From NCBI GenBank assembly GCA_031553755.1, contig JAVBKZ010000090.1, positions 1 to 50,622 of the forward strand: DNA of 50,622 nt, given 5' to 3'. How positions within the stretch are numbered: position 1 is the stretch's first letter; every line of letters begins with the position of its first letter. Source of the stretch: JAIRVZ01 sp031553755 (lineage in GTDB: Bacteria; Bacteroidota; Bacteroidia; Bacteroidales; Azobacteroidaceae). Position numbers and translations under genes: made by a program. Shown piece after piece: positions 32,946 to 42,595 of this stretch. The notes under the pieces were generated by a model. That model was not told the origin of the DNA. It did no database searches and saw only the letters and a program-made list of their open reading frames with translations.

Positions 32946-33644
32946 TCACAAATAAAATTCATCAGTCAATGCATTAAACTCTTCGCTATAAACATGGCGT
33001 TCTTTTTCGATAAACAGGTGATTGATTTCCGCTGACGCGTTGACATTGACATATTCTGATAAAATACGTTTAGGAGAAGTTTCCGGTTTGGGGCTAACAA
33101 ATGTTTTTCGACAAAGAAACAGCCCGTTTTTAGCTGTAATCTTGTCGATTAAATCATTTGTTTCAGCAGGAAGTATCAACGCGATTTTCCCTCCAGAAGT
33201 CAAAAGTGACGCCGCTTTTTTTATCAAAATATCAAATGGTAAAGTTTGATTGTGCCGCGCTAAAGTTCGCTGTTTATCGGGAGTTTGTAACGAATTTGTG
33301 AAATAAGGAGGATTGGATACGATTAAATCATATTTTTTTTCGGATTCAAAAGTTTGAAAGTCAGATTGGATAATTCTGATTCTGTTATGAAAAGAAGATT
33401 TTTCTACGTTATATCGTGCCTGAATACAAGCGTTTTCGTCAATATCCAACGCTTCGATTGTCGCGTTTGAACGTTGGGCAAGCATCAACGCTATTAATCC
33501 GGAGCCGGTTCCAACATCCAATATATTTTCAGCGAAATTACAATCAACCCAAGAGCCAAGCAAAACGCCATCCGTACCGACTTTCATCGCGCATTTATCA
33601 TGAAAAACCCTAAATTGTTTGAATGAAAAATACGGATTAGGCAT
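32946..33644 (-). CDS. trmN6: tRNA1(Val) adenine-37 N6-methyltransferase
   Basis: 232 residues. Starts FSFKQFRVFHDKCAMKVGTDGVLLGSW, typical of TrmN6/YfiC; SAM-binding motif I is ILDVGTGSGLIALMLAQR; the N6-adenine motif is SNPPYF. It methylates A37 of a valine tRNA. It is the last gene of the leftward set, 11 nt after ygiQ. Confidence 0.9.
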   Translation of the reverse strand: MPNPYFSFKQFRVFHDKCAMKVGTDGVLLGSWVDCNFAENILDVGTGSGLIALMLAQRSNATIEALDIDENACIQARYNVEKSSFHNRIRIIQSDFQTFESEKKYDLIVSNPPYFTNSLQTPDKQRTLARHNQTLPFDILIKKAASLLTSGGKIALILPAETNDLIDKITAKNGLFLCRKTFVSPKPETSPKRILSEYVNVNASAEINHLFIEKERHVYSEEFNALTDEFYL

Positions 33645-33655
33645 TTTAAAATTTA

Positions 33656-35464
33656 TTATTGATATAATTTTTTAAATAAATCCATTCTTTTAAGACGTGA
33701 TAAAGATTTATTTATCTGATTTTTATAATCCTTGTTATACAAAAAAAAATATTGACGTTGATTTAGTTTTTCATCTTTTGTTTTTGCCGTATAAACAGGT
33801 TTCATCGTGTATGGATGATATCCGGTATAATATATTTCGGAAGACAAAGTCATCGGAGTGGGTGTAAAATCCTGAACCTGTTCGAGTTGAAAATTCAACG
33901 ATTTTGAGATTGCCGCTAATTCCGCCATATCCACCTCTGTACAGGCGGGATGGGAACTCATAAAATAAGGAATCAATTGCTGTTTCAGGTTCTTTTCCTT
34001 GTTGATTTTATCAAATATTTTTTTGAATTGATAGAAAGAATCAAACGATGGTTTTCGGATACAGTTCAAGACTTCCTGAGATGTGTGTTCCGGAGCCACT
34101 TTTAAACGTCCTGAAACATGTTTTTCGATTAATTCGGCGGTATAATCACGAGCCACTTTGCAAAGTTCTCCATTCTCATATTGATTCAATAATAAATCGT
34201 AACGGATACCGCTTCCGATAAACGATTTTTTTATTCCTTTTACTTTATCGACATTTTTATATAATTCCAACAAAGGACGATGATCCGCGTTCAGGTTATT
34301 GCAAACTTTCGGGAAAATACACGATGGTTTTTTACATTGTTCGCAAAGTTTGATGTTAGTTCCATCCATGGCGTACATATTGGCCGAAGGGCCTCCCAAA
34401 TCGCTCAGGTATCCTTTGAAATCGGGCATTTTCGTTACTGATTCAACTTCTTTCAGAATAGATTTTTGTGAACGTGAAGCAATAAATTTTCCCTGATGCG
34501 CCGAAATCGTGCAAAAAGCGCAACCGCCAAAACATCCTCTGTGAATATTGACCGAATGACGAATCATTTCATAAGCCGGAATACGTTTATCTTTGTATTT
34601 CGGATGAGGCAAGCGTGTGTAGGGCAAATCATAAATTTCGTCTATTTCATCTGTAGAAAGAGGTAAATATTGTGGATTTACAACAACAACCGTTTCCCCT
34701 GTTTTTTGTAATATCCGGTTTGCTTTTAACTTGTTTGATTCTTCCTCTATTTGCCGAAAATTTTGCGCTTGCTTTTTTTTGTCGTTCAAACATTCTTCGT
34801 AAGAATACAAAACGACATCGCCTTGTTTTTCAACAATTTTTGTGCGTAAAGAAACTGTTTGAGGAATTGTTTCCAATTCTGTAATTCTTGCTCCGTTTTG
34901 CAAAGCGTTTGCAATTGCTTTTATCGATTTTTCGCCTGATCCGTAAACCATTAAATCGGCCTTTGAATCGATTAATACGCTTGGCAATAATTTATCCTGC
35001 CAATAATCGTAATGAGACAAACGCCGCAAAGAAGCTTCTATTCCTCCGATAATCACCGGAGTATCTGGATAAATATTTTTCAGGATTTGCGAATATACAA
35101 CAGTCGGATATTCGGGGCGCATATCAATTCTAGCGTCAGGAGTATAAGCATCGTCCGAACGCAAGCGTTTGTTGGCCGTATACTTGTTAATCATCGAATC
35201 CATCGCTCCAGCCGAAACACAAAAAAACAGGCGAGGTTTCCCTAATTTTTTGAAGTCCCTCAAATCATCTCTCCAGTTAGGTTGTGGAACAATAACCACC
35301 TTTAAACCCATCGCTTCCAAAGTCCTTCCGATTACGGCCGCTCCAAACGAAGGATGGTCTACATAAGCATCGCCCGAAAAGAAGATAACATCGGCTTCCG
35401 ACCATCCTCTTGACTCCATTTCTTTTTTGGTTGTAGGCAACCAATCTGTCAGGTTATAATTCAT
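33656..35464 (-). CDS. YgiQ family radical SAM protein
   Basis: 602 residues from the ATG at 35464; a longer frame exists but would overlap the upstream gene. N-terminal UPF0313 domain (WLPTTKKEMESRGWSEADVI, FFSGDAYVDHPSFG), then the radical SAM cluster motif CFGGCAFC at about residue 310 within HRGCFGGCAFCTISAHQG. A long C-terminal part follows (APEHTS, DFTPTPMTLSSEIYYTG). Its reaction is not established. Its start codon overlaps the stop of the 115-residue membrane protein by 4 nt. Confidence 0.88.
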   Translation of the reverse strand: MNYNLTDWLPTTKKEMESRGWSEADVIFFSGDAYVDHPSFGAAVIGRTLEAMGLKVVIVPQPNWRDDLRDFKKLGKPRLFFCVSAGAMDSMINKYTANKRLRSDDAYTPDARIDMRPEYPTVVYSQILKNIYPDTPVIIGGIEASLRRLSHYDYWQDKLLPSVLIDSKADLMVYGSGEKSIKAIANALQNGARITELETIPQTVSLRTKIVEKQGDVVLYSYEECLNDKKKQAQNFRQIEEESNKLKANRILQKTGETVVVVNPQYLPLSTDEIDEIYDLPYTRLPHPKYKDKRIPAYEMIRHSVNIHRGCFGGCAFCTISAHQGKFIASRSQKSILKEVESVTKMPDFKGYLSDLGGPSANMYAMDGTNIKLCEQCKKPSCIFPKVCNNLNADHRPLLELYKNVDKVKGIKKSFIGSGIRYDLLLNQYENGELCKVARDYTAELIEKHVSGRLKVAPEHTSQEVLNCIRKPSFDSFYQFKKIFDKINKEKNLKQQLIPYFMSSHPACTEVDMAELAAISKSLNFQLEQVQDFTPTPMTLSSEIYYTGYHPYTMKPVYTAKTKDEKLNQRQYFFLYNKDYKNQINKSLSRLKRMDLFKKLYQ

Positions 35465-35808
35465 TGATTTTTGTCTGTCTTGTTTTTTTGCCTTCCTTTG
35501 ACAATCGCGGCATAAAGTTGCAGGATGGCGGAAATGGCAAGGAAAAGCACCCATTCGTTTTTCCCTTTAAACATGAAGTAAGATGAAACGGGCAAAAGGA
35601 GGCCCGCAATCGATTCCTGAATATTTAATCTCTTAAGTCTTGAATCGGAACCTTGATAAGGGCTTGTGAGATAAACAACCGCGACTCCGGCGCATGCGAC
35701 CGCATAAACATAGGGAATAAAATTCCATCCTGTGATATATAACGCTGATGATAGCAACAATAAAACCGCCGCGGCATAAAACAGGTATTCTTTAATTTTT
35801 TGACTCAT
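35461..35808 (-). CDS. Small four-TM membrane protein
   Basis: 115 residues with four hydrophobic segments (about 8-25, 31-47, 66-80, 86-104) and a basic C-terminus KGRQKNKTDKNQ. No family name recognised. It begins directly after the ftsB-like gene ends (no gap) and overlaps ygiQ by 4 nt, so it is a true member of the operon. Confidence 0.75.
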   Translation of the reverse strand: MSQKIKEYLFYAAAVLLLLSSALYITGWNFIPYVYAVACAGVAVVYLTSPYQGSDSRLKRLNIQESIAGLLLPVSSYFMFKGKNEWVLFLAISAILQLYAAIVKGRQKNKTDKNQ

Positions 35809-36114
35809 TTATTTAATGATAAACAATTCTTCATCAGGTTTTGTCATTTGAAATTCTTCTCTTGCAAAACGTTCCAAACTTTCGTTATCGCTTTTCAGCG
35901 CATTCAGTTTTTTTTCATTTTGCTCTCTTTCTTTTTTATATTTGGCAATTTCGTTTTCCAGTTCGTTGATTTGCTTATCATATTTATAACGTTGATACAG
36001 AGTGCTATCTCCAATAAAAAAAGTTACAATAACAAATATCAATACCGCGAGATAATATTTGTTTATCTTGCGGAGAAACGCTGCTTTATCTTTAATAGTT
36101 TCTATTAGTTTCAT
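35809..36114 (-). CDS. Septum formation initiator, FtsB/DivIC-like
   Basis: 101 residues: short cytoplasmic N-terminus, one TM (YLAVLIFVIVTFFIG, about 20-35), then a long coiled coil (about 42-85, QINELENEIAKYKKEREQNE) and the conserved ending ARENYM-like block, here AREEFQMTKPDEELFII. This is the FtsB/DivIC plan, part of the FtsQBL division complex in the periplasm. It lies 20 nt downstream of the relA/spoT gene. Confidence 0.88.
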   Translation of the reverse strand: MKLIETIKDKAAFLRKINKYYLAVLIFVIVTFFIGDSTLYQRYKYDKQINELENEIAKYKKEREQNEKKLNALKSDNESLERFAREEFQMTKPDEELFIIK

Positions 36115-36134
36115 AAGTAAATATTTTACGAGAT

Positions 36135-38408
36135 TTAGTTATCAACCCTGTTTACTTTCTTGACTCCTTTGATTTTACTTAATTTGCTACACAAACGATT
36201 GACATCGTTTACTTCATGTACTAAAATGTCAATTCTTCCTGAAAAAATTCCGGCATCTGCTTCAATGTTGATTTTCCGGATATTTACCGCGAATTCTTCG
36301 GTAATTGTTTTTGATATTTGATTCAAAATTCCAATCGCGTCAATGCCATTGATTTCGATTGCTGAAGGAAATGAGAATACGGTATTTTTACCCCATTCAC
36401 AAGAAATGATGCGTTCTCCAAAGCTGCTTTTCAGTTTCAGCGCGATCGGACACGAACGTTTATGAACCAGAAGCCTTCCGTCATCATTCAAAAAACCGAG
36501 TACTTCATCTCCGGGTATGGGTTTGCAACAATCGGCTACCGAATAATTTTTCATGAAAGCGTCTTCCCTCAGAATGTAAGTCTTTTTCTTATCTATTTTT
36601 TCGGGAATGAATGTATCTTCTGTTAACTCTGTCTTTTCTTTTCCGTCTTCGGGCTTAGCAACAACATTGAATGCTTGTTTTACATACTTAAAGAAAAAAT
36701 TATCTGATTTTTCTTTTAATATTTTCTTAAAACTGTCAGGCAACGCGATTTGATTTTCCGATACTGCGTAATATAAATCTTCTTTTTTAGAAAATTGATA
36801 ATAACTTGTAATCCGGTCTATTGTATTGTTATCAAAAGTTATTCCATTGTTTTCCAATAATTCGGAAAGAATACGTTCTCCTTTTTTTACACGTTCTTTC
36901 CTGCGTTTTCGTAAATTGGTTTCTATTTTTGTTTTGGCTTTGGCTGTTGTCACATAAGAAAGCCATTCTTCGCGTGGATATTGCGACCGGGATGTTAGTA
37001 TTTCAACCTGGTCTCCGCTGGATAACTGATGACTTAAAGGAACAAGTTTATGGTTTACCTTTGCTCCGATGCAACTATTTCCGACATCGGTATGAAGTTC
37101 ATACGCAAAGTCGAGTGCGGTAGCATGTTGGGGCAACGTTTTTAGTTCTCCTTTGGGAGTAAAAACGAATATTTCACTGGCAAACAGATTCAGTTTAATG
37201 GTATCTAAGAAATCCATCGCGTTAGGATTCGGATTTTCAAGTATTTCTTGAATTGTTCCTAACCATTTATCTAATTCGGTTTCTTCTTCTATGCTGTGTT
37301 CTTTATATTTCCAGTGCGCGGCAAAACCTCTTTCGGCAACTTCATCCATTTTGGAACTCCGGATTTGTATTTCAATCCATTGTCCGTCAGGGCCCATAAC
37401 AGTCAGGTGTAAAGCCTGGTATCCATTGGCTTTCGGACGGCTAACCCAATCCCTGATTCTGTCGTGACGTAGTTCGTAGAGGTCTGTTATCGCCGAGTAT
37501 ATATCCCAACATCGTTTTTTTTCATCAATATCGGGTTGTGATTCAAATACGATCCTTACAGCGAAAATATCATATATATCACTGAATTCCACATGTTTAT
37601 TCTGCATTTTATTCCAAATAGAATATACAGATTTAACACGTTCTTTCATTTCATATTTGATATTCATCGTGTCTAATTCCTCTCTCAGGGGTTTGGCGAA
37701 ATTTTCGTAAATCAATTCCCTGTTAGCTGCCGAAGCATCTAACATTTTGGTAATCTGGCGATATTCTTCGGGATGTTCGTATTTGAAACTCAGGTCTTCC
37801 AATTCCGTTTTGATGGCAAATAATCCCAAACGGTGAGCAAGGGGAGCATATAAATACATCGTTTCTCCGGCGATTTTATATTGTTTCGCGGGCAACATTG
37901 CTCCCAACGTGCGCATGTTGTGAAGGCGGTCGGCCATTTTTATCAATACGACACGAATGTCACTCGACATTGTCAACAACAATTTTCTCATATTTTCCGC
38001 CTGAGCGGAAGCTGCTTCAACGAATATACCTCCGGAAATTTTAGTGAGTCCTTCTACTATTTCAGCGATTTTATCTCCAAAAAAAGTACTGATATCTTCA
38101 ACCGTGTAGTCGGTATCTTCAACAACATCATGCAGTAATGCAGAACAAATAGACGTTGAACCTAATCCCATTTCTTTACTCACAATGCGGGCAACCGCGA
38201 GAGGATGCATGATATATGGTTCTCCGGAACGTCTTTTCACACCTTTATGGGCTTGATTCGCAAAATTAAAGGCCTTATTTATAATGTCGAATTTTTGTCG
38301 GTGGTTAGAATGAGCATAATCATCCAAAAGAGCTTCATACTCCTTTTGGACCATTAAATTTTCTGTTTTTTCGATATCATTAGAATTTTTTTCAGCCTCA
38401 GATTTCAT
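36135..38408 (-). CDS. Bifunctional (p)ppGpp synthetase/hydrolase, RelA/SpoT family
   Basis: 757 residues. HD hydrolase domain with His93-Asp94 in LLHDVVEDTDYTVEDI; synthetase domain with DIYDIFAVRIVF, DWVSRPKANGYQALHLTV and EIQIRSSKMDEVAERGFAAHW; TGS domain (about 410-475, IFVFTPKGELKTLPQHATAL); a Cys-containing helical region (VADCCKPIPGDEVLGF); and a C-terminal ACT domain. Both active sites appear intact, so it should make and degrade the stringent-response alarmone. It is downstream of parAB and mltD in a leftward operon. Confidence 0.93.
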   Translation of the reverse strand: MKSEAEKNSNDIEKTENLMVQKEYEALLDDYAHSNHRQKFDIINKAFNFANQAHKGVKRRSGEPYIMHPLAVARIVSKEMGLGSTSICSALLHDVVEDTDYTVEDISTFFGDKIAEIVEGLTKISGGIFVEAASAQAENMRKLLLTMSSDIRVVLIKMADRLHNMRTLGAMLPAKQYKIAGETMYLYAPLAHRLGLFAIKTELEDLSFKYEHPEEYRQITKMLDASAANRELIYENFAKPLREELDTMNIKYEMKERVKSVYSIWNKMQNKHVEFSDIYDIFAVRIVFESQPDIDEKKRCWDIYSAITDLYELRHDRIRDWVSRPKANGYQALHLTVMGPDGQWIEIQIRSSKMDEVAERGFAAHWKYKEHSIEEETELDKWLGTIQEILENPNPNAMDFLDTIKLNLFASEIFVFTPKGELKTLPQHATALDFAYELHTDVGNSCIGAKVNHKLVPLSHQLSSGDQVEILTSRSQYPREEWLSYVTTAKAKTKIETNLRKRRKERVKKGERILSELLENNGITFDNNTIDRITSYYQFSKKEDLYYAVSENQIALPDSFKKILKEKSDNFFFKYVKQAFNVVAKPEDGKEKTELTEDTFIPEKIDKKKTYILREDAFMKNYSVADCCKPIPGDEVLGFLNDDGRLLVHKRSCPIALKLKSSFGERIISCEWGKNTVFSFPSAIEINGIDAIGILNQISKTITEEFAVNIRKINIEADAGIFSGRIDILVHEVNDVNRLCSKLSKIKGVKKVNRVDN

Positions 38409-38430
38409 GTTCTGTTTTCAAATTATTATA

Positions 38431-40011
38431 TCAGACTGCCGGAACTTTTATAGTTTGTCCTTCTCTTAAATTGGAGTTTTTCGTATTATTGATTTTCATC
38501 AGGTCTTCCGCCGAAATTCCGGGAAATTGTTGAGAAATTTTAAAAAACGTATCTCCTTTTTTGACCTTATATTTATTATAAGAAGCACTTGCTATTATTT
38601 TTTCTTGTGATTTCTGATCTTTACTTACGGTTGTGGCATTTGTTGTCGAAGTTTGCGTTTTTTCCGGACCGGTTTCTTTATTTTTAGCAACCATTCCTCC
38701 GTTATCAGGATATAAAACCAACCTGACCCCTTTTCTTAACTTACTCGATTTTAGACCGTTCCATTGTTTTATCTGAGAGGTACTTACTCCATATTTATTG
38801 GCAATGGTATTTAATGTTTCATTAGACCTTACTAAATGAACCGTGCGATCTTCCGAACTGATCGTTGTAGAGCTTCCGGGAGCGACAAAAGCCCTATTGG
38901 CAAATAATTCGTCAGCTCTATGTTTATAAATAGTATCTTCTTTACTTACAAAAGCATAGGCCATTTTTGAAGGGAGTAACAACGGACGTGGTTTCAGGTT
39001 TCCGGGAATAATATCTTTTTTGTATTGAGGATTTAAGGCCCTTAATAATTCTTTGTCGATACTTAACATTTCCGATATCTGATCAAAATGAAGAGAATTT
39101 GTTATCGTAACGGTATCGGTAGAAAGCGGTAAATCAATCGACGCGGGATGTAAATCGTGCTGGCTGTAATAATTCATCGCGTAACAAGCGGCAATAAACA
39201 AAGGTACATAAGTACGGGTTTCTCTTGGTAAATAGTTGTATATCGCCCAGTAATCCCTTTTTCCTCCAGCTTTGTTGATCGCTTTCGATACATTTCCCGG
39301 ACCACAATTGTACGCGGCAATGACTAAATGCCAATCTCCATAGATTTCATACATGTCTTTGAAATAACGGCAAGCCGCGTAAGTCGCTTTTACCGGATCT
39401 CGCCTTTCATCTATCAAGCTATTGATTTCCAATCCATAAACTTTTCCTGTCGGAAGAATAAATTGCCATAATCCGCAAGCTCCCGCACGCGACAGCGCGA
39501 CAGGATTCAACGCCGACTCTACAATCGCGAGATATTTCAATTCTAAAGGAAGTTGGTTTTCATCCAAAGCCTGTTCTATCATTGGAAAATAAAAATCCGC
39601 AAGTCCTAAAGAATACCGGATAATATTCGGTCTCCTTGAAACATACAAATCAATGCAATTTTTCACAACATCGTTAAAAGGCATTTCTATAACATAAGGC
39701 AATTTAGATAATCTTGCCATATAAACAGAATCGCTAACATATACGTTTTGATTAGACTCATATTTTCCGTTGGCGTTGTTGACATGATATTTTACATGCC
39801 AACTACTTAATAAACTATCTAACCTCGTTTCTAAACTTTCCGGAATATAAAGGCTGTTGTCAATTTCTGTATTTTCAGTTTTTTTACTGTTATATTCAAT
39901 GGGATTATCAATTTCGTTTTTCAACTGTAATTTTTCCCACGATGAAATTTGCGCGTTGATAGCAATTGATACTATCATGCCCATAGCTATTCCTGTTAAT
40001 ACTCTTTTCAT
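38431..40011 (-). CDS. Membrane-bound lytic transglycosylase with two LysM domains (MltD-like)
   Basis: 526 residues with signal peptide (RVLTGIAMGMIVSIAINA). GH23/SLT domain with catalytic Glu165 in AIVESALNPVALSRAGACGL followed by WQF and AAYNCGPGNV. Two LysM domains at the C-terminus: HLVRSNETLNTIANKYGVST and YKVKKGDTFFKISQQFPGIS, separated by a Ser/Thr/Lys-rich linker. It cleaves glycan strands to anhydro-muropeptides in the periplasm. It is 5 nt from the DUF5683 gene, in the parAB operon. Confidence 0.9.
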   Translation of the reverse strand: MKRVLTGIAMGMIVSIAINAQISSWEKLQLKNEIDNPIEYNSKKTENTEIDNSLYIPESLETRLDSLLSSWHVKYHVNNANGKYESNQNVYVSDSVYMARLSKLPYVIEMPFNDVVKNCIDLYVSRRPNIIRYSLGLADFYFPMIEQALDENQLPLELKYLAIVESALNPVALSRAGACGLWQFILPTGKVYGLEINSLIDERRDPVKATYAACRYFKDMYEIYGDWHLVIAAYNCGPGNVSKAINKAGGKRDYWAIYNYLPRETRTYVPLFIAACYAMNYYSQHDLHPASIDLPLSTDTVTITNSLHFDQISEMLSIDKELLRALNPQYKKDIIPGNLKPRPLLLPSKMAYAFVSKEDTIYKHRADELFANRAFVAPGSSTTISSEDRTVHLVRSNETLNTIANKYGVSTSQIKQWNGLKSSKLRKGVRLVLYPDNGGMVAKNKETGPEKTQTSTTNATTVSKDQKSQEKIIASASYNKYKVKKGDTFFKISQQFPGISAEDLMKINNTKNSNLREGQTIKVPAV

Positions 40012-40016
40012 CGGCT

Positions 40017-40679
40017 TTAAAATTTAATGCTGCATTGTAATCCCACCGAACGGGAATTAAATGCTGATTTTTCAAAAAATACCGGCTCAACTTTCATCGA
40101 AAGTTCAGGGTTAATGTCGAAGTCAAAAAGTTGAGCATCCACATAGGCGTCAAGCATACATAACGCATACATTCCTACTGTCACAATGTAGCTCAAATCT
40201 CTGTTTCTACGAAAAAAATCTTTCTTGTTTTTGAAAGCGTTAGTGTACCAATCCATATCACTTGGCGATAAATCACTTGGATTCATCCCATAGCGCAGAT
40301 AATTCTGCCATGAATTGGTGTTCGGATCGTTGTCTGTAATGTCGTTATAGGCTTGTTTATAGCCATCATACTGCGTACTATTCCATGTAATGGCATAAGC
40401 ACACCCTAAAAATCCGCCATATACTATCGGCAATTTCCAATATTTTCTATTGTAAATTTGTCCCAATCCGGGAAATATAGCCGAATAAATGACTGCTTTT
40501 TTAGGATTTGGCTTAAACTCCGAATCAGCAATAATTGATTTTTGAACTAAAACTCCGGAATTAGGAATATCAACTCCCGGTGAAACGGAATCTTTCTCAA
40601 CAATACTATTTTCCTGCGCCTGAATAGGACATAGGAAAATGCCGGATAAAATCAATATGAATGAAAAAAAAAACCTCAA
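40017..40679 (-). CDS. DUF5683 membrane protein
   Basis: 220 residues with signal peptide (FFFSFILILSGIFLCPIQAQ). The central hydrophobic block KAVIYSAIFPGLGQIYNRKY, WKLPIVYGGFLGCAYAI is the DUF5683 signature, and a second hydrophobic stretch lies near 165-180. The family occurs next to parB and mltD in Bacteroidota; function unknown. Spacing is 26 nt from parB and 5 nt to mltD. Confidence 0.85.
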   Translation of the reverse strand: MRFFFSFILILSGIFLCPIQAQENSIVEKDSVSPGVDIPNSGVLVQKSIIADSEFKPNPKKAVIYSAIFPGLGQIYNRKYWKLPIVYGGFLGCAYAITWNSTQYDGYKQAYNDITDNDPNTNSWQNYLRYGMNPSDLSPSDMDWYTNAFKNKKDFFRRNRDLSYIVTVGMYALCMLDAYVDAQLFDFDINPELSMKVEPVFFEKSAFNSRSVGLQCSIKF

Positions 40680-40705
40680 AAATTTTTTTGAATAAGGGGG
40701 CTAAG

Positions 40706-41599
40706 TTATGATTTTTTATTTAAAGTATCAAGATGTTGGATGATTCTTTCTAAATCTTTTTCAGAATTGAAGGGTATAATTATTTTACCTTTTCCTTTAT
40801 CATTGCATGAAAAGCCAACGTCAGAGCCGAAAAATTTACATAAATGATCTTGTAACATCGCGTATTCTTCGGGAGTTTTCGTCGCTTTTTCCTGCATTTT
40901 CCGGGAGCCGGGAGTTACTTCTTTTTGTTTGGTATCGCGAATGATTTCTTCCGTTTTTCTAACGGAATATCCGTTTTCCAGTATTTGTTCGTATACATCT
41001 TTCTGAGCAGTAGGATCTTCTAAAGAAAGTAAAACTTTAGCATGTCCCATGTCTATTTTTTTATCTTTCAGGCCGATTTGTATTTCGGCCGGAAGTTTCA
41101 GTAAACGCAAAAAATTGGCGATAGTCGCGCGTTTTTTCCCTACCCTTTCGCTCAACATATCCTGGGTAAGGTTATAAGATTCTATCAGATTTTGAAAACT
41201 CAACGCGATTTCTATCGAATTCAGGTCTTCCCGTTGGATGTTTTCAATCAAAGCCATTTCCATAACATTTTCATCAGACGCTTTTCTGATGTATGCGGGA
41301 ACAGCCTTTAGTTCGGCTATGAGCGATGCCCTATAACGTCTTTCTCCCGAAATAATCTGATATTTATCCGGTTCGATTTCCCTCAAAGTGATTGGTTGTA
41401 CCAATCCGTGAATTTTGATCGAAGCGGCTAATTCTTCCAACGCTTCCTGATCGAAAACCGTGCGGGGTTGGTCGGGATTGGGATGTATTTTCGACAATTC
41501 TATTTCGTTGATCGAAGACGTTCCGTTGGTTTTGAGGTCGTCCATCGTAATCAAGGCATCCAACCCTCTTCCTAATGCTGATTTATGTTGTTTCGACAT
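40706..41599 (-). CDS. parB: Chromosome partitioning protein ParB
   Basis: 297 residues. Starts KSALGRGLDALI as in chromosomal ParB. CTPase/N-domain motifs are present: NPDQPRTVFD and SGERRYRAS, then ENIQREDLNSIE; the HTH region is LTQDMLSERVGKKRATIANF. A C-terminal dimerisation domain follows (IIIPFNSEKDLERIIQHLDT). It loads at parS and slides as a clamp. No parS consensus was noticed in the vicinity. Confidence 0.94.
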   Translation of the reverse strand: MSKQHKSALGRGLDALITMDDLKTNGTSSINEIELSKIHPNPDQPRTVFDQEALEELAASIKIHGLVQPITLREIEPDKYQIISGERRYRASLIAELKAVPAYIRKASDENVMEMALIENIQREDLNSIEIALSFQNLIESYNLTQDMLSERVGKKRATIANFLRLLKLPAEIQIGLKDKKIDMGHAKVLLSLEDPTAQKDVYEQILENGYSVRKTEEIIRDTKQKEVTPGSRKMQEKATKTPEEYAMLQDHLCKFFGSDVGFSCNDKGKGKIIIPFNSEKDLERIIQHLDTLNKKS

Positions 41600-41662
41600 G
41601 TTTTTATTTTAATAAACGAGTATTTTAGTTGACAAGTAAACGAGTGTTCAAACAAAGTATTG

Positions 41663-42427
41663 TTATTTGTTTTTTTCAATCAATTCTTCCGCCAACTGCA
41701 TATAGTTAATGGATCCTTTCGAATCCGGATCGTATAATATTACAGGTTGTCCGTATCCGGGAGCTTCACTCAACTTGATATTACGCTGTATGACTGTAGT
41801 GAAAACCATATCCCGGAAATGTTTTTTCACTTCTTCATAGATTTGATTGGCAAGCCTTAACCGCGAATCATACATGGTGAGCAAAAATCCTTCGATTTCG
41901 AGGTTAGGATTCAATTTCGATTTGATAATTTTTATCGTGTTCAGCAGTTTACTGATTCCTTCCAATGCGAAATATTCACACTGAACAGGTATAATAATGG
42001 AATCGGCCGCCGTCAAGGCATTTACAGTTATTAAACCAAGAGACGGAGAACAATCGATCAAAATAAAATCGTAATCATCTTTGACATCTTTCAGAACTCC
42101 TTTGAATACTTTTTCCCTGTTTTCGAAGTTCAACATCTCGATCTCCGCTCCTACCAAATCGATATGAGAAGGAATAACGAACAAATTATCAAGTTCCGTT
42201 TTAACAATCGCGAGTTTAGGATCCGTATTGTTAACGAAACATTCATAAATCGAATATTCTATATTTTTGATATCTATTCCTAAACCGGAAGAAGCGTTGG
42301 CTTGCGGATCGGCATCTATAACTAACACTTTTTTATCAAGGGCAGCTAATGACGCTGCTAAATTGATTGATGTAGTGGTCTTCCCTACACCTCCTTTTTG
42401 ATTGGCTAAAGCAATAATTTTTCCCAT
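41663..42427 (-). CDS. parA: Chromosome partitioning ATPase ParA (Soj)
   Basis: 254 residues. Deviant Walker A KGGVGKTT in IALANQKGGVGKTTTSINLA, Walker A' VLVIDADPQANASSGLG, and Walker B FILIDCSPSLGLITVNAL. The short N-terminus (no HTH) marks the chromosomal Soj type. It is the first gene of the leftward operon and is followed by parB after 63 nt. Its -7 element is at 42451-42458. Confidence 0.94.
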   Translation of the reverse strand: MGKIIALANQKGGVGKTTTSINLAASLAALDKKVLVIDADPQANASSGLGIDIKNIEYSIYECFVNNTDPKLAIVKTELDNLFVIPSHIDLVGAEIEMLNFENREKVFKGVLKDVKDDYDFILIDCSPSLGLITVNALTAADSIIIPVQCEYFALEGISKLLNTIKIIKSKLNPNLEIEGFLLTMYDSRLRLANQIYEEVKKHFRDMVFTTVIQRNIKLSEAPGYGQPVILYDPDSKGSINYMQLAEELIEKNK

Positions 42428-42450
42428 ACGTTAAATTATAATTTGGGATG

Positions 42451-42458
42451 CAAAATTA
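42451..42458 (-). promoter_or_regulatory. Promoter -7 element of the parAB operon
   Basis: Minus strand TAATTTTG, an exact TAnnTTTG match 23 nt before the parA ATG. It probably drives the long leftward operon parA to trmN6, although internal promoters are possible. No -33 element at normal spacing. Confidence 0.5.
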
Positions 42459-42546
42459 ATTCTAATAAAAGAAATCCGGCTTTTTAATTTACAAACAATA
42501 CTTTTATTGTTGATAACTTTAAATTATTGTTGATAACTAACCGTGT

Positions 42547-42579
42547 TTTGTGCCCAACAAAAAAGAAGTAGTAACTTTG
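42547..42579 (+). promoter_or_regulatory. Promoter of the RsmI-like methyltransferase gene
   Basis: TTTG at 42547-42550, 21-bp spacer, TAACTTTG at 42572-42579: a good Bacteroidota promoter. The start codon is 17 nt after the -7 element, so the leader is very short. It is divergent from parA. Confidence 0.65.
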
Positions 42580-42595
42580 CATAAAAATTACAGTT

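Noticed and set aside
35465..35554. 30-residue N-terminal extension of YgiQ
   Set aside because: It would lie within the upstream 115-residue gene; the start at 35464 gives a 4-nt overlap typical of coupled genes and the usual family N-terminus.
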